DNA of 64,000 bases from Streptomyces sp. SAI-135 (GCF_029893805.1 NZ_JARXYP010000002.1:7626001-7690000); one strand, 5' to 3'; shown: positions 7,668-16,273, numbered from the stretch's first letter. A program made the numbers and translations. The notes: generated from the sequence alone by a model not told the origin.

Positions 7668-9289
7668 CTACGCGGGGAACTCCAGGTCCTCCGGAGTGAC
7701 CTCCCGCAGCTCCCCGTCGAGCATCAGCCAGCGCGTGATGCCGATCGACTTCAGGAACGGCAGGTCGTGGCCGGCCACGACCAGCGCGCCCTCGTACGAC
7801 TCCAGGGCCGAGGTCAGCTGACGCACGCTCGCGATGTCCAGGTTGTTCGTCGGCTCGTCGAGCATGAGCAGCTGGGGCGCGGGTTCCGCCAGCATCAGCG
7901 CCGCGAGGGCCGCCCGGAAGCGTTCGCCGCCGGACAGTGTCGACGCCTGCTGGTCGGCCCGGGCGCCCCGGAACAGGAAGCGGGCGAGACGGGCCCGCAC
8001 CCGGTTGTCGGTGGCGCCCGGTGCGAGGCGGGCCACGTTCTCGGCGACCGACAGCTCGCCGTCGAGGACGTCCAGCCGCTGGGGCAGGAAGCGCAACGGG
8101 ACGTGGACCGTCGCCTCGCCCGACACCGGCGGCAGTTCTCCGGCGATCGTGCGCAGCAGCGTCGTCTTGCCCGCGCCGTTGCGCCCGATCAGCGCGACCC
8201 GCTCGGGCCCGCGCAGGTCGAGACCCTTCACGTGGGCGCCGTGGGCGAGCCGGAGGTCCATCAGGGTCAGGACCGTACGGCCCGGTGGTACGGCCGTGTA
8301 CGGCAGGTCGACGCGGATCTCGTCGTCGTCCCGTACGGCCTCCACCGCCTCGTCGAGCCGGTCCTTGGCCTCGGCGAGCCTGTCCTCGTGCATGATGCGG
8401 TGCTTGCCGGCGGAGACCTGGGCCGAGCGGCTCTTCAGCTTCATGACGGCCCGCGGTTCGCGCTTGGTGTCGTACATCTTCTGGGCGTAGCGCCTGCGGT
8501 GGGCCAACTTGGTCTGCGCTTCCACCAGTTCGCGCTTCTGCCTGCGCAGGTCGGACTCGGCGACCCGCACCATCCGTTCCGCCGCCTCCTGTTCGACGGC
8601 GAGGGCCTCCTCGTAGGCGGAGAAGTTGCCGCCGTACCAGCTGACCTCCCCCGCGCGCAGATCGGCGATCTGGTCGACCAGGTCCAGGAGTTCACGGTCG
8701 TGGCTGACCACGACCATGACGCCCGGCCATGAGGCGACGGCCGAGTACAGCCGCCTGCGGGCGTACAGGTCGAGGTTGTTGGTGGGTTCGTCGAGGAGCA
8801 GGACGTCCGGCCGGCGCGCAGCAGCAGCGCGGCGAGGCGCAGCAGCACCGACTCGCCGCCCGAGACCTCGCCGATCCTGCGGTCCAACCCGAGGTGCCCC
8901 AGGCCGAGTTCGCCGAGTGTGGCCAGGGCCCGCTCCTCGACGTCCCAGTCGTCGCCGACGGTCTCGAAGTGCTCCTCGGACACGTCGCCCGCCTCGATGG
9001 CGTGCAGGGCGGCGCGCCGCGCGGCGACACCGAGCGCCTCGTCGACCCGCAGGCCGGTGTCGAGCGTGACGTTCTGCGGGAGGTGGCCGACCTCGCCCGC
9101 GACGCGCACGGTGCCGCCGGACGGGGTGAGTTCGCCAGCGATGAGCTTCAACAGGGTTGACTTTCCCGACCCGTTGACGCCGACGAGGCCCGTCCGGCCG
9201 GGGCCGAAGGCGATGTCGAGGCCGTCGAAGACGGGGGTGCCGTCGGGCCAGGAGAAGGCGAGTGAGGTGCAGGTGAGGGAAGCAGACAT
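7668..9289 (-). pseudogene. ABC-F ATPase with a frameshift (pseudogene or sequence error)
   Basis: Two nucleotide-binding domains of an ABC-F protein (translation factor/antibiotic resistance type, no membrane domain) are split between two frames. The first part starts at ATG 9289 (GGAG upstream) with Walker A GVNGSGKST and signature VSGGES, then goes out of frame after LAALLLR. The second frame resumes at RPDVLLLDEPTNNLDLY (Walker B of domain 1) and continues through GRNGAGKTT, LSGGE and LLMLDEPTNNLD to the stop. The break is at 8811-8819, in a GC-only run; it fits two extra bases (GC) or one lost base. Repaired, the protein would be about 539 aa, normal for the family. Without repair the first half would be an isolated non-functional domain. 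Confidence 0.88.
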
Positions 9290-9432
9290 GTGGGTCTCCG
9301 CGGTTGCTCGAAGCGAGAAGGGGCAAACGCGTATCGAGACACCCGCGACCACGGGGGAGGACCAGGAGACCGGAGGGCGGGGACAGGCCCTGCTCGTCGG
9401 GAACGGCTCGTATGCCGAGGTCGCACGCGGCG

Positions 9433-9461
9433 CACACACCTCAGGTGTGTGACACGGTGTC
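9433..9461. promoter_or_regulatory. Adjacent palindromes in the ABC-F / GPP34 divergent region
   Basis: A perfect 19-base palindrome (CACACACCT-c-AGGTGTGTG, 9433-9451) abuts a second one (GACAC-g-GTGTC, 9451-9461). They lie 144-172 bases upstream of the ABC-F start and about 115 bases upstream of the GPP34 gene. They may be operator sites or, on the minus strand, a leader hairpin controlling the ABC-F gene. Confidence 0.5.
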
Positions 9462-9573
9462 TCAAAACCTCAGACGAGCAACGTCCTTCTCCGATCGACG
9501 GCAACAGAAGCGTTCTACACCGTACGAGGCGGCCACAGGGCTGTCAACGAGTTAAAGCGCCTTAGGAGGCCCC

Positions 9574-10221
9574 GTGCCCGACGGCCCGCTCTCCCTGCCG
9601 GCCCACCTCTACCTGCTGGCCTGGGACACCTCGAAGTCCGAGGCCGCCGGTGCCGCCCAGGTACCCCAGCTGGTCCGGGCCGGTGCCCTGACCGAACTGG
9701 CCCGGCGCGGTCTGCTCCTGGACGTGGACGGCATCGCCACGCCGGTCGACATGGACGCCGAGAGCGGCGACCCCGTCCTGGACGGGCTGCTCGAACTGGT
9801 CCGCGAGTCCCGGCCGCACCGGTGGCGGAGCTGGGTGACGCCCCACACCCGGTACACCCTGGACGCCGTACGGGAACAGCTCACCGCGGGCGGACATCTG
9901 CACGCCAGGAAGCGGCGGGCCCTCGGGCTGTTCCCCACGGTGGAGTACGACCTGGCCCGCCCCGCCGCCGTGGAGGCGCTCCAGGACCAGGCCCGGCAGG
10001 TCCTGCGGGGGTCGGTGCCCGCCATGGACGTCTCCGAGCGGGACGCGGCCCTCGTCGCGCTCGCCGCGGCGGCCGAGCTGCGCACCCTGCTGCCCCGCGG
10101 GGAACACCACGAGGCGCGCGTCGAGGAACTGGTCGAGCGCGGCGGGCAGGTGGCGCCGGTGCTGCGGGAGCTGGTCCACGGAGTACGCGGGGCGGCGGCC
10201 TCCGTCGCGGCGCGCGCCTGA
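9574..10221 (+). CDS. GPP34 (GOLPH3/Vps74-like) family protein
   Basis: 215-aa protein of the GPP34 family, the bacterial relatives of the eukaryotic Golgi phosphoprotein GOLPH3. The family pattern is visible: LPAHLYLLAWD at the N-terminus, LVRAGALTELARRGLL, DPVLDGLLELV, LVAEL-type helix and the ARPAAVEALQDQARQVLRG segment. In yeast and animals the fold binds phosphatidylinositol-4-phosphate; the bacterial role is unknown, and actinomycetes often hold several paralogues. No signal peptide or membrane span is present. GTG 9574 has AGGAGG seven bases upstream. It stands alone, divergent from the ABC-F gene. Confidence 0.9.
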   Translation: MPDGPLSLPAHLYLLAWDTSKSEAAGAAQVPQLVRAGALTELARRGLLLDVDGIATPVDMDAESGDPVLDGLLELVRESRPHRWRSWVTPHTRYTLDAVREQLTAGGHLHARKRRALGLFPTVEYDLARPAAVEALQDQARQVLRGSVPAMDVSERDAALVALAAAAELRTLLPRGEHHEARVEELVERGGQVAPVLRELVHGVRGAAASVAARA

Positions 10222-10755
10222 CGCCGACGCCGGAATCCTGGCGGGCGCGCCCGCGGGGTCACCTCTTCGGGCACCGTGCGCGGCGCACGTCGAGGATGCC
10301 GCGGCGCACGTCGAGGATGTCGGGTACGGCGGCCGGGGTGGACCGGCCGGGTGCGGGCGAGATCGGGGGCCGGTGGCGGTGCAGGGCGGCTCGCGCCGTG
10401 TTGGGTTCGGGCGCTCTGGGGACTGTGCCGCCGGGCGGGCGCCGGACGACGCCAAGAGGCGTCGGACGGGCGCTGCGGGCGTCCGGTGCCTGGCACGGGG
10501 CGAAAGACGAGCTACTGGTGAGGGCGGGCGTGCCCACGGGCCCTCTGCGCCTCGACGCCCGCAGCCCTCTTCGTCGCCGGACAGGATCACCGTCCCCGGG
10601 GCCGTCGACCCAGGGACCGCAAAAGTCTCACCCGCCCCACCCACGCCCTGTTCCGCCGCGCCGCGCCGCGCGGGAGCTGCGGGACGCGGCGACGCACGCG
10701 CGCCCGCCGATGGGCTCGACCAGGACGAGCTCGGCGCCCTCCTGGGAAGCAGGCG
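10222..10755. other. 534-base stretch without a convincing gene
   Basis: Lies between the convergent ends of the GPP34 gene and ssgD. All frames are partly open, but none has a ribosome site or recognisable product. One minus-strand frame (10537 to 10259) ends in a duplicated ILDVRR motif because of the 21-base tandem repeat at 10280-10321. It may be decayed coding DNA. Confidence 0.45.
10280..10321. repeat. 21-base tandem duplication
   Basis: Two adjacent 21-base units (10280-10300 and 10301-10321), each starting GCGGCGCACGTCGAGGATG, differ at one position (the 20th base, C in the first and T in the second). Both lie in the gene-free stretch between the GPP34 gene and ssgD. Confidence 0.85.
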
Positions 10756-11172
10756 TCAGTAGGCGTCGCGCATCAGCTCGGCCAGGTCGTGGTCGAGGTC
10801 GAGCTGGAGGTGCTCGAGACCGGTCGGCACGAGGTCGTTCGTCGCCTCCAGGAACCGGCGCAGCTCGCCCGTGCGCACATGCACGACGGCGGTGCCCTCC
10901 GGGGCGTGGAACTCGAGAACGGTGCGGTCGTAGCCGTACGGACGCACCCGGACGTCGCCGTGGCCCTCGGGCTCGTGCAGACCGGTGGTGAGCAGTTCGC
11001 GGCTGAAGGTCCAGCAGACCTCGACGCCCTCCAGCGTGGCCGGGGCGGGGAAGGTCATACGGACGGCGAACGGATCGCAGCGGTCGTAGTGCAGTGTGGC
11101 GGGAATGCTCGGCATCCGCGGTGCCGCGGCGACGAGACGGGCCTCTACGGGCTGCTCGATGACGGTGGACAA
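10756..11172 (-). CDS. ssgD: SsgA-like sporulation/cell division protein SsgD
   Basis: 138-aa SsgA-like protein, a family confined to sporulating actinomycetes that guides septum placement and peptidoglycan events in sporulation. The sequence is nearly what I recall for SsgD (SCO6722) of S. coelicolor, which affects lateral wall synthesis. Family landmarks are the SIPATLHYDRCDPFAVRMTF segment, SRELLTTGL, GDVRVRPYG, and the acidic C-terminus QLDLDHDLAELMRD. It starts with the rare TTG codon at 11172; GAGGGAG lies eight bases upstream and no better in-frame start exists. It is divergent from the beta-propeller gene. Confidence 0.93.
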   Translation of the reverse strand: MSTVIEQPVEARLVAAAPRMPSIPATLHYDRCDPFAVRMTFPAPATLEGVEVCWTFSRELLTTGLHEPEGHGDVRVRPYGYDRTVLEFHAPEGTAVVHVRTGELRRFLEATNDLVPTGLEHLQLDLDHDLAELMRDAY

Positions 11173-11413
11173 CGCCTTGCTCCCTCGTGACGGCTGATCG
11201 GGCTTCCGGGTGGGACGGGCACTGGAAGAGACGTCGGAACGGGCCGGTCCGTGTACACGAAAGTCGAGTGACCTCTGTCACCGTCTTCATGCACGGGTGT
11301 GATCCAGTCCTTCTCCCGTGCCCCGAGAGGCACTTGTGACACCCCGCGCACCTCCGGGCGGCCGGCCGAGGGCCTCTGGACGGCGCCGGAGGCGTGGGCT
11401 AGCTTCGCCCGCC

Positions 11414-12526
11414 ATGAGGCGCATGGGGAACACGCGAGGCAAGAGACGCACGGGCCTGACGATCCGGGCCGCCGCCGCGGGAGCGGCCTGCGCGGCGGTG
11501 CTGGCCGCCCTGACCGCCGTGCCGGCCGAGGCGCACGACCCGCACGGCCGGACACCGCACTGGGAGCTCAAGGACAGCGGCACCCCCGACGTACGGTTCC
11601 GCGGGCTGGCGGCGGTCAGCCGGGACACCGCCTGGCTGGCCGGCACCCAGGGCACCGTGCTGCGCACCACGGACGGCGGCGCGAGCTGGCGAAACGTCTC
11701 ACCGCCGGGTGCCGCCGAGCTCCAGTTCCGGGACGTCGAGGCCTTCGACGCACGCCGGGCGGTGGTCCTGGCCATCGGGGAGGGCGAGGCGTCCCGCGTC
11801 TACCGCACCGAGGACGGCGGCGCGACCTGGACCGAGTCCTTCCGCAACACCGACGCCAAGGCCTTCTACGACTGCCTCACCTTCTTCGACCCCCGCCACG
11901 GCCTCGCCATGAGCGACCCCGTGGACGCGAAGTTCCGCATCCTGTCGACCTCCGACGGCGGCCGCTCCTGGAAGGTGCTGCCGGACAAGGGCATGCCGGC
12001 CGCTCTCGACGGCGAGGCGGGATTCGCCGCGAGCGGGCAGTGCCTGGTCGGCTCGGGGCCGCGGGACGTCTGGCTGGCCACCGGCGGGGCCGCACGCGCG
12101 CGTGTCCTGCACTCCGCCGACCGGGGGCTGACCTGGACGGCGTCCGACACGCCGATCCCGGCGGGCGACCCGGCCAAGGGCGTCTTCGCCCTCGCCTTCC
12201 GCGACCGCGGCCACGGTCTCGCGGTCGGCGGTGACTACCGCCCCGACCAGAGCTCCCCGTCGGCCGCCGCCCGTACCGCCGACGGGGGCGCGACCTGGCG
12301 ACCCGCCGCCGCCCCGGTGAGCGCCTACCGCTCCGGGGTGGCCTGGCTCCCGCACAGCCGCGCCGCCGCCCTCGCGGTCGGCCCCACGGGCACCGACCTC
12401 ACCCGGGACGGCGGCCGGACCTGGCACACGGTGGACACCGGTTCGTACGACACCGTGGACTGCACACCCGACGGCGGCTGCTGGGCGGCCGGGGAGAAGG
12501 GGCGGGTGGCTCGTCTGGAGAGGTGA
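11414..12526 (+). CDS. Secreted beta-propeller protein (Ycf48/BNR-like repeats)
   Basis: 370-aa exported protein. After a basic start and hydrophobic segment (about 14-40, ending at AEAHDPHG) come at least six Asp-box type repeats, TTDGGASW, TEDGGATW, TSDGGRSW, SADRGLTW, TADGGATW and TRDGGRTW, spaced about 45-70 residues, as in Ycf48/HCF136 and sialidase-like propellers. Streptomyces copies are often labelled oxidoreductase, without evidence visible here. No sialidase catalytic Arg triad is obvious. The start is uncertain: ATG 11414 is used; ATG 11423 is nearly as good, and an upstream in-frame start at 11318 would put a long Arg-rich stretch before the signal. Confidence 0.82.
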   Translation: MRRMGNTRGKRRTGLTIRAAAAGAACAAVLAALTAVPAEAHDPHGRTPHWELKDSGTPDVRFRGLAAVSRDTAWLAGTQGTVLRTTDGGASWRNVSPPGAAELQFRDVEAFDARRAVVLAIGEGEASRVYRTEDGGATWTESFRNTDAKAFYDCLTFFDPRHGLAMSDPVDAKFRILSTSDGGRSWKVLPDKGMPAALDGEAGFAASGQCLVGSGPRDVWLATGGAARARVLHSADRGLTWTASDTPIPAGDPAKGVFALAFRDRGHGLAVGGDYRPDQSSPSAAARTADGGATWRPAAAPVSAYRSGVAWLPHSRAAALAVGPTGTDLTRDGGRTWHTVDTGSYDTVDCTPDGGCWAAGEKGRVARLER

Positions 12527-12576
12527 GTGGCGGAATGTGGGTACCCGGTCGCCAACGGCGAAAGGAGTGAACCCAC

Positions 12577-12906
12577 ATGCCAGCCGGTTCGAACTCGAAG
12601 CGCGAACGCCAGTACGAGCACATCAAGAAGAGCGCGGAGGACCGGGGCGAGAGCACCGGACGGGCCAAGGAGATCGCGGCGCGGACGGTCAACAAGGAAC
12701 GCGCCCGCTCCGGTGAGTCCAAGACCGCCAGCCGTACCTCGACCGAGGACATGTCCTCGGGCAAGCGGGGCGGCCAGCGGTCCGGAAAGGGCTCCCAGGG
12801 TCCGACCTACGACCAGTTGTACGAGGAGGCCAAGCGCAAGGGCGTCAAGGGCCGTTCGGACATGAACAAGAGCCAGCTCCAGCGTGCCCTCGGCAACAAG
12901 AGCTGA
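12577..12906 (+). CDS. Small basic protein with Rho-N-like C-terminus
   Basis: 109-aa very hydrophilic protein rich in Lys, Arg, Ser and Gly, with a low-complexity first half (residues 1-75) and a C-terminal segment TYDQLYEEAKRKGVKGRSDMNKSQLQRAL that has the helix-extended loop-helix look of Rho N-terminal-like nucleic-acid-binding modules. Homologues in Streptomyces are commonly called plasmid stabilisation protein, a label I cannot justify from sequence. ATG 12577 has AAAGGAG nine bases upstream. It lies 50 bases after the propeller gene and could be co-transcribed. Confidence 0.85.
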   Translation: MPAGSNSKRERQYEHIKKSAEDRGESTGRAKEIAARTVNKERARSGESKTASRTSTEDMSSGKRGGQRSGKGSQGPTYDQLYEEAKRKGVKGRSDMNKSQLQRALGNKS

Positions 12907-12932
12907 CCGTCAGGCCCCGGGGTCCCTCAGCC

Positions 12933-13229
12933 TCAGCGGGGCGTCTCCCGGTACGGTTCCAGCGCCGGGGCCGTCTTCGTCGCCGCGAACTCGGTGACGC
13001 GGTACGCACAGACCCCGGCCGTGACGAAGGGGTCGCCCGCGACGATCTCCTCGATCCGCGCACGGTCCTCCGCGACGGCGATGATCACCCCGCCCTCGCG
13101 GGGGTTCTTGCGCCCGGAGGCCAGGAAGACGCCCCGCTCGTACAGCTCGTCCAGCCAGGCGACGTGCGCCGGCAGCACGGCGTCCACGGCATCGAGCGGG
13201 GCGGTGTAGCTCAGGTCCAGTACGAACAT
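12933..13229 (-). CDS. YciI-like family protein
   Basis: 98-aa protein of the YciI-like ferredoxin-fold family. It shows the conserved early acid (DLSYTAPLDAVDAVLPAHVAWL, with the His22 region), GVFLASGRKNPREGGVIIA and DPFVTAGVCAYRVTEF, the motifs of this small dimeric group. A role is unknown; distant relatives act in chlorinated aromatic breakdown or sensing. ATG 13229 has only a weak ribosome site. It is divergent from the endonuclease V gene, with starts 43 bases apart, so they share a promoter region. Confidence 0.88.
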   Translation of the reverse strand: MFVLDLSYTAPLDAVDAVLPAHVAWLDELYERGVFLASGRKNPREGGVIIAVAEDRARIEEIVAGDPFVTAGVCAYRVTEFAATKTAPALEPYRETPR

Positions 13230-13271
13230 GATCGCGAGCCTACGCCGCCCCGCCGTAGGCTCGTTGCCACC

Positions 13272-13976
13272 ATGACGACAGTGGACATTCCCGCGGGCTG
13301 GCCCGCGACCGAGGAACAGGCCCGGGCGGTCCAGGACCGGTTGAGGGCGGGCACGATCCTTGACGAGCCAGGCCCGCCGCCCGGCACCGGCCGTGTCACC
13401 GGGGTCGACGTGGCCTACGACGACGAGCGGGACGTCGTCGCGGCGGCGGCCGTGGTGCTGGACGCGGCGACACTGGAGGTCGTCGCCGAGGCCACCGCCG
13501 TCGGCCGGATCTCCTTCCCGTACGTCCCCGGCCTGCTCGCCTTCCGCGAGATCCCCACGGTCCTCGCAGCCCTCGACGCCCTGCCGTGTCCGCCCGGCCT
13601 GGTCGTCTGCGACGGCTACGGCCTCGCCCACCCCCGCCGCTTCGGCCTCGCGAGCCACCTCGGCGTCCTCACCGGTCTGCCGACGATCGGGGTCGCCAAG
13701 AACCCCTTCACCTTCACCTACGACGATCCCGGCGCCCGGCGCGGTGAGTGGACGCCGCTGCTGGCGGGTGCGGAGGAGGTCGGCAGGGCCCTGCGCACGC
13801 GTGCGGCGGTGAAGCCGGTCTTCGTCTCCGTCGGCCACCGCGTGAGCCTGGACAACGCCTGCGCCCACACGCTCGCGCTCACCCCGTCCTACCGCCTGCC
13901 GGAGACGACGCGCAGGGCGGACGCGCTGTGCCGGCGGGCGCTGCGGGAGGGGGTGCTGAGTACGTCGTCTGAGTAG
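13272..13976 (+). CDS. nfi: Endonuclease V (deoxyinosine 3' endonuclease)
   Basis: 234-aa DNA repair enzyme that nicks the strand one nucleotide 3' of deoxyinosine. Active-site residues of the family can be placed: Asp46 in GVDVAYD, Glu93 in FREIP, Asp114 in CDGYG, with the wedge PYVPGLLAF (83-91), HPRRFGLASHLG and the Lys of GVAKN. Length matches bacterial Nfi. ATG 13272 is the first sensible start, since the YciI-like gene begins on the other strand at 13229. It is probably a single-gene unit. Confidence 0.95.
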   Translation: MTTVDIPAGWPATEEQARAVQDRLRAGTILDEPGPPPGTGRVTGVDVAYDDERDVVAAAAVVLDAATLEVVAEATAVGRISFPYVPGLLAFREIPTVLAALDALPCPPGLVVCDGYGLAHPRRFGLASHLGVLTGLPTIGVAKNPFTFTYDDPGARRGEWTPLLAGAEEVGRALRTRAAVKPVFVSVGHRVSLDNACAHTLALTPSYRLPETTRRADALCRRALREGVLSTSSE

Positions 13977-14021
13977 CTGTACGGATGTGCGTGCCCCGGT
14001 GCCCCCGGCAGGCTGTCCCGC

Positions 14022-14180
14022 ATGACGACGCACCGCATGACCCACCGTTCCCCCAAGCCCCTCACCGACCCGAACCGGCCCGTCGAGCGTGCCGTGACCG
14101 CCGCGCTGATCCTCGGCGTGCTCGCGGGGCTCGGCTGGATCGCGGGGATGATCTACACGGTGGCCGGCTGGTCCTTCTGA
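14022..14180 (+). CDS. Small single-span membrane protein, 52 aa
   Basis: An ATG at 14022 opens a 52-aa frame: a basic N-terminus (MTTHRMTHRSPKPL), the segment DPNRPVERAV, then one hydrophobic span (ALILGVLAGLGWIAGMIYTV) ending GWSF. Codon third positions are strongly G/C and the layout is typical of small streptomycete membrane proteins. No function is known to me. An internal ATG (14037) is a possible start. It lies 45 bases after endonuclease V. The last 27 bases overlap, antisense, the far end of the repeat-encoded frame. Confidence 0.72.
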   Translation: MTTHRMTHRSPKPLTDPNRPVERAVTAALILGVLAGLGWIAGMIYTVAGWSF

Positions 14181-14187
14181 CGGGCCC

Positions 14188-15003
14188 GCACCGGCCCGTA
14201 GCCCCGCGGGCTCTCCGACTCGCGGCCCCGCGGGTTCACAGGCTCCCCGCCACGCGGGCTCTCCGGCCCGTAGCCGCGCGGGCGCATCGGCTCGCTGCCG
14301 CACGGGCTCTCCGGCCCGTAGCCGCGCGGGTTCACAGGTTCCCCGCTGTCCGGGCTCTCCGGCAGGTTGCCGCGCGGGCTCACCGGCCTGTCGCCACCCG
14401 GGTTCACCGGCCCGCTGCCGGGCGGGTTGACGGGCTCCCCGCCATGGGGGCTTTTCGGCTCGCTGCCGCGCGGGTTCACAGGCCCCCGCTGTCCGGGCTC
14501 TCCGGCCCGTCGCCGCGCGGACGCATCGGCTCGCTGCCGCGCGGGTTCACAGGCTCCCCGCTGTCCGGGCTCTCCGGCAGGTCGCCGAGCGGGCTCCCCG
14601 GCCTGTCGCCACCCGGGTTCACCGGCCCGCTGCCGGGCGGGTTGACGGGCTCCCCGCCATGGGGGCCTTTCGGCCCGTAGCCGCGCGGGCTCTCCGGCCC
14701 GTAGCCGCGTGGGCTCTCCGGCCCGTCGCCGCGTGGGCGCATAGGCCCGTCGCCGCGCGGACGCATCGGCTCGCTGCCGCGCGGGTTCACAGGCTCCCCG
14801 CTGTCCGGGCTCTCCGGCAGGTCGCCGAGCGGGCTCCCCGGCCTGTCGCCACCCGGGTTCACCGGCCCGCTGCCGGGCGGGTTGACGGGCTCCGCGTCAT
14901 AGGGGCCTTTCGGCCCGTAGCCGCGCGGGTTCACAGGCTCCCCGCTGTCCGGGCTCTCCGGCAGGTCGCCGAGGGGGCCCTCCGCTTCGTCGCCCCCCGG
15001 GTT
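14188..15003. repeat. Array of about 34 degenerate 24-bp tandem repeats with 240-bp higher-order copies
   Basis: Consecutive 24-base units fill this interval. Read on the minus strand each encodes eight residues of form xxPxxPxG (GEPVNPRG, YGPESPRG, DLPESPDS, SGPVNPGG). Blocks of ten units are themselves duplicated: bases 14521-14640 recur exactly at 14761-14880 (distance 240), and a third, more diverged copy lies around 14324-14450. This points to recent growth by unequal crossover or slippage. It is not a CRISPR array, as there are no unique spacers. Confidence 0.93.
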
Positions 15004-15006
15004 CAC
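14476..15006 (-). CDS. Possible proline-rich repeat protein encoded by the 24-bp array
   Basis: A GTG at 15006 overlaps the stop of the upstream dehydrogenase-like gene (GTGA), a classic coupling arrangement, and opens a 176-aa frame made of 21 eight-residue repeats (consensus xxPxxPxG), with no signal peptide or membrane span. Near 14487 one T is missing compared with the other copies (CAGGCCCCCG against CAGGCTCCCCG), so the frame stops soon after. With that base restored it would run on to 14153, about 285 aa. Other frames through the array are also open, so coding is not proven. Confidence 0.35.
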   Translation of the reverse strand: MNPGGDEAEGPLGDLPESPDSGEPVNPRGYGPKGPYDAEPVNPPGSGPVNPGGDRPGSPLGDLPESPDSGEPVNPRGSEPMRPRGDGPMRPRGDGPESPRGYGPESPRGYGPKGPHGGEPVNPPGSGPVNPGGDRPGSPLGDLPESPDSGEPVNPRGSEPMRPRGDGPESPDSGGL

Positions 15007-16181
15007 CGGATCGCCGCCACCCGGAACGTGATTCCGGCCCGCCGCAGCCGCTCGATCAGTGCGTCCCCCATCGCCACCGCCGTCGTGACCTGACCGGACG
15101 TCTCCGGAAGGTCGTCGAAGGCAAGGGACAACGCCGACTCGGCGAACATCTTCGCCGTCTCGTCGTACCCCGGGTCGCCGCCCGCCACCTCGGTGAACAC
15201 CCGGCGGCCGCCGCCCTCGCCGACGAAGCGCACCGAGAACCAGCTCCTGGCCCGCTTCTCGGGGCTGGGTCCGTCACCCGGCCGCACCCGGCCGGACAGC
15301 CAGCGCCGCGCGGGCGGCACCTGGGCCGCCGCGAACAGCGCGCCCACGGCCGCGACCCCGCCCACCGCGACCGGCAGCCGCCGTACGGCGGCGTAGTGCC
15401 GGTAGCGGAAGTCCGGGCCGTAGCGCTCCAGGGCCTTCGCCGACCGCCGGACGATCTGCGCGTCGATGGTCGGCAGCGGCAGGGCCCAGGCGCCGACCTC
15501 CTGGGCGTAGCGCGGGGCGCCGGTCGGCGTGGCGGCCCGCCGGCCCACCAGCCGCGGCTCGTGTCGTGCGCGGTCCCGGGCGGCGGCGATCATCTGCCGG
15601 CCGCGGGCGAACTGGTTGAGGGCCGAGGCGAAGGTCCCGCCGGAGAACATGGCGTCCGCGGTCACGAACCCGTCGACGGTGAGCGGCACGCCCTCCGGCA
15701 GCTGCCGGACCGTGAACCAGGCCCCCAGGTCGTGCGGGACCGAGTCGAAGCCGCACGCGTGCACCAGCCGTGCGCCCGTCTCTCGCGCGCGTGCGTCGTG
15801 CCGGACGTACATCAGGTCCACGAACTCCGGCTCCCCGGAGAGGTCCAGGTAGTCCGTCCCCGCGTCGGCGCAGGCCGCGACGAGCTCCTCGCCGTAGGTC
15901 AGATAGGGGCCGACCGTCGTGGCCACCACGCGCGCGTGCCCGGCGAGGGCGCGCAGCGAGTCCGGGTCGCGGACGTCGGCCGTGAGCACCCCGACCTCGG
16001 TGCCCTCCGGCAGCCGCTCGCGCAGCGCCCTGAGCCGGACCTCGTCGCGGCCGGCGATCGCCCACCTCAGATCGTCCGGGCCGTGCGCCGCGAGGTACTC
16101 CGCGGTGAGCGCTCCCGCGAAGCTCGTCGCCCCGAAGAGCACGATGTCGTAGGGACGGTCCGACCTTTTCAGCCTGCTCAT
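15003..16181 (-). CDS. Saccharopine dehydrogenase-like NAD(P)-binding protein
   Basis: 392-aa protein with an N-terminal Rossmann fold (YDIVLFGATSFAGALTAEYL, 11-30; AIAGRDEVRL; ATTVGPYLTYGEELVAAC) of the saccharopine dehydrogenase/trans-acting enoyl reductase-like family. It resembles mycobacterial Rv2449c/Rv2953-type proteins, where the Rv2953 group reduces double bonds in phenolic lipid synthesis; saccharopine itself is unlikely to be the substrate. A hydrophobic stretch near 265-285 (GGVAAVGALFAAAQV) may anchor it to the membrane. ATG 16181 has AGGAG five bases upstream. The repeat-encoded frame overlaps its stop. Confidence 0.88.
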   Translation of the reverse strand: MSRLKRSDRPYDIVLFGATSFAGALTAEYLAAHGPDDLRWAIAGRDEVRLRALRERLPEGTEVGVLTADVRDPDSLRALAGHARVVATTVGPYLTYGEELVAACADAGTDYLDLSGEPEFVDLMYVRHDARARETGARLVHACGFDSVPHDLGAWFTVRQLPEGVPLTVDGFVTADAMFSGGTFASALNQFARGRQMIAAARDRARHEPRLVGRRAATPTGAPRYAQEVGAWALPLPTIDAQIVRRSAKALERYGPDFRYRHYAAVRRLPVAVGGVAAVGALFAAAQVPPARRWLSGRVRPGDGPSPEKRARSWFSVRFVGEGGGRRVFTEVAGGDPGYDETAKMFAESALSLAFDDLPETSGQVTTAVAMGDALIERLRRAGITFRVAAIR

Positions 16182-16273
16182 GACACTCCTGGATCCCGCC
16201 GCACGCGCCGTTGTCGGTGGCCGAGGCTAGCGTGAGGAGTGCGGAGTCCGACGAGGAGGCCGGAGGCGGGACG

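Noticed and set aside
9290..9439. N-terminal extension of the ABC-F protein from an upstream GTG
   Set aside because: The extension lacks homology, and ATG 9289 with GGAG begins exactly where ABC-F proteins normally start.
10259..10537. Minus-strand 92-codon frame with duplicated ILDVRR
   Set aside because: No ribosome site or familiar product; the motif merely reflects a 21-base tandem duplication.
14188..15003. Repeat array as a CRISPR
   Set aside because: Units are contiguous 24-mers without unique spacers and no cas genes are near.
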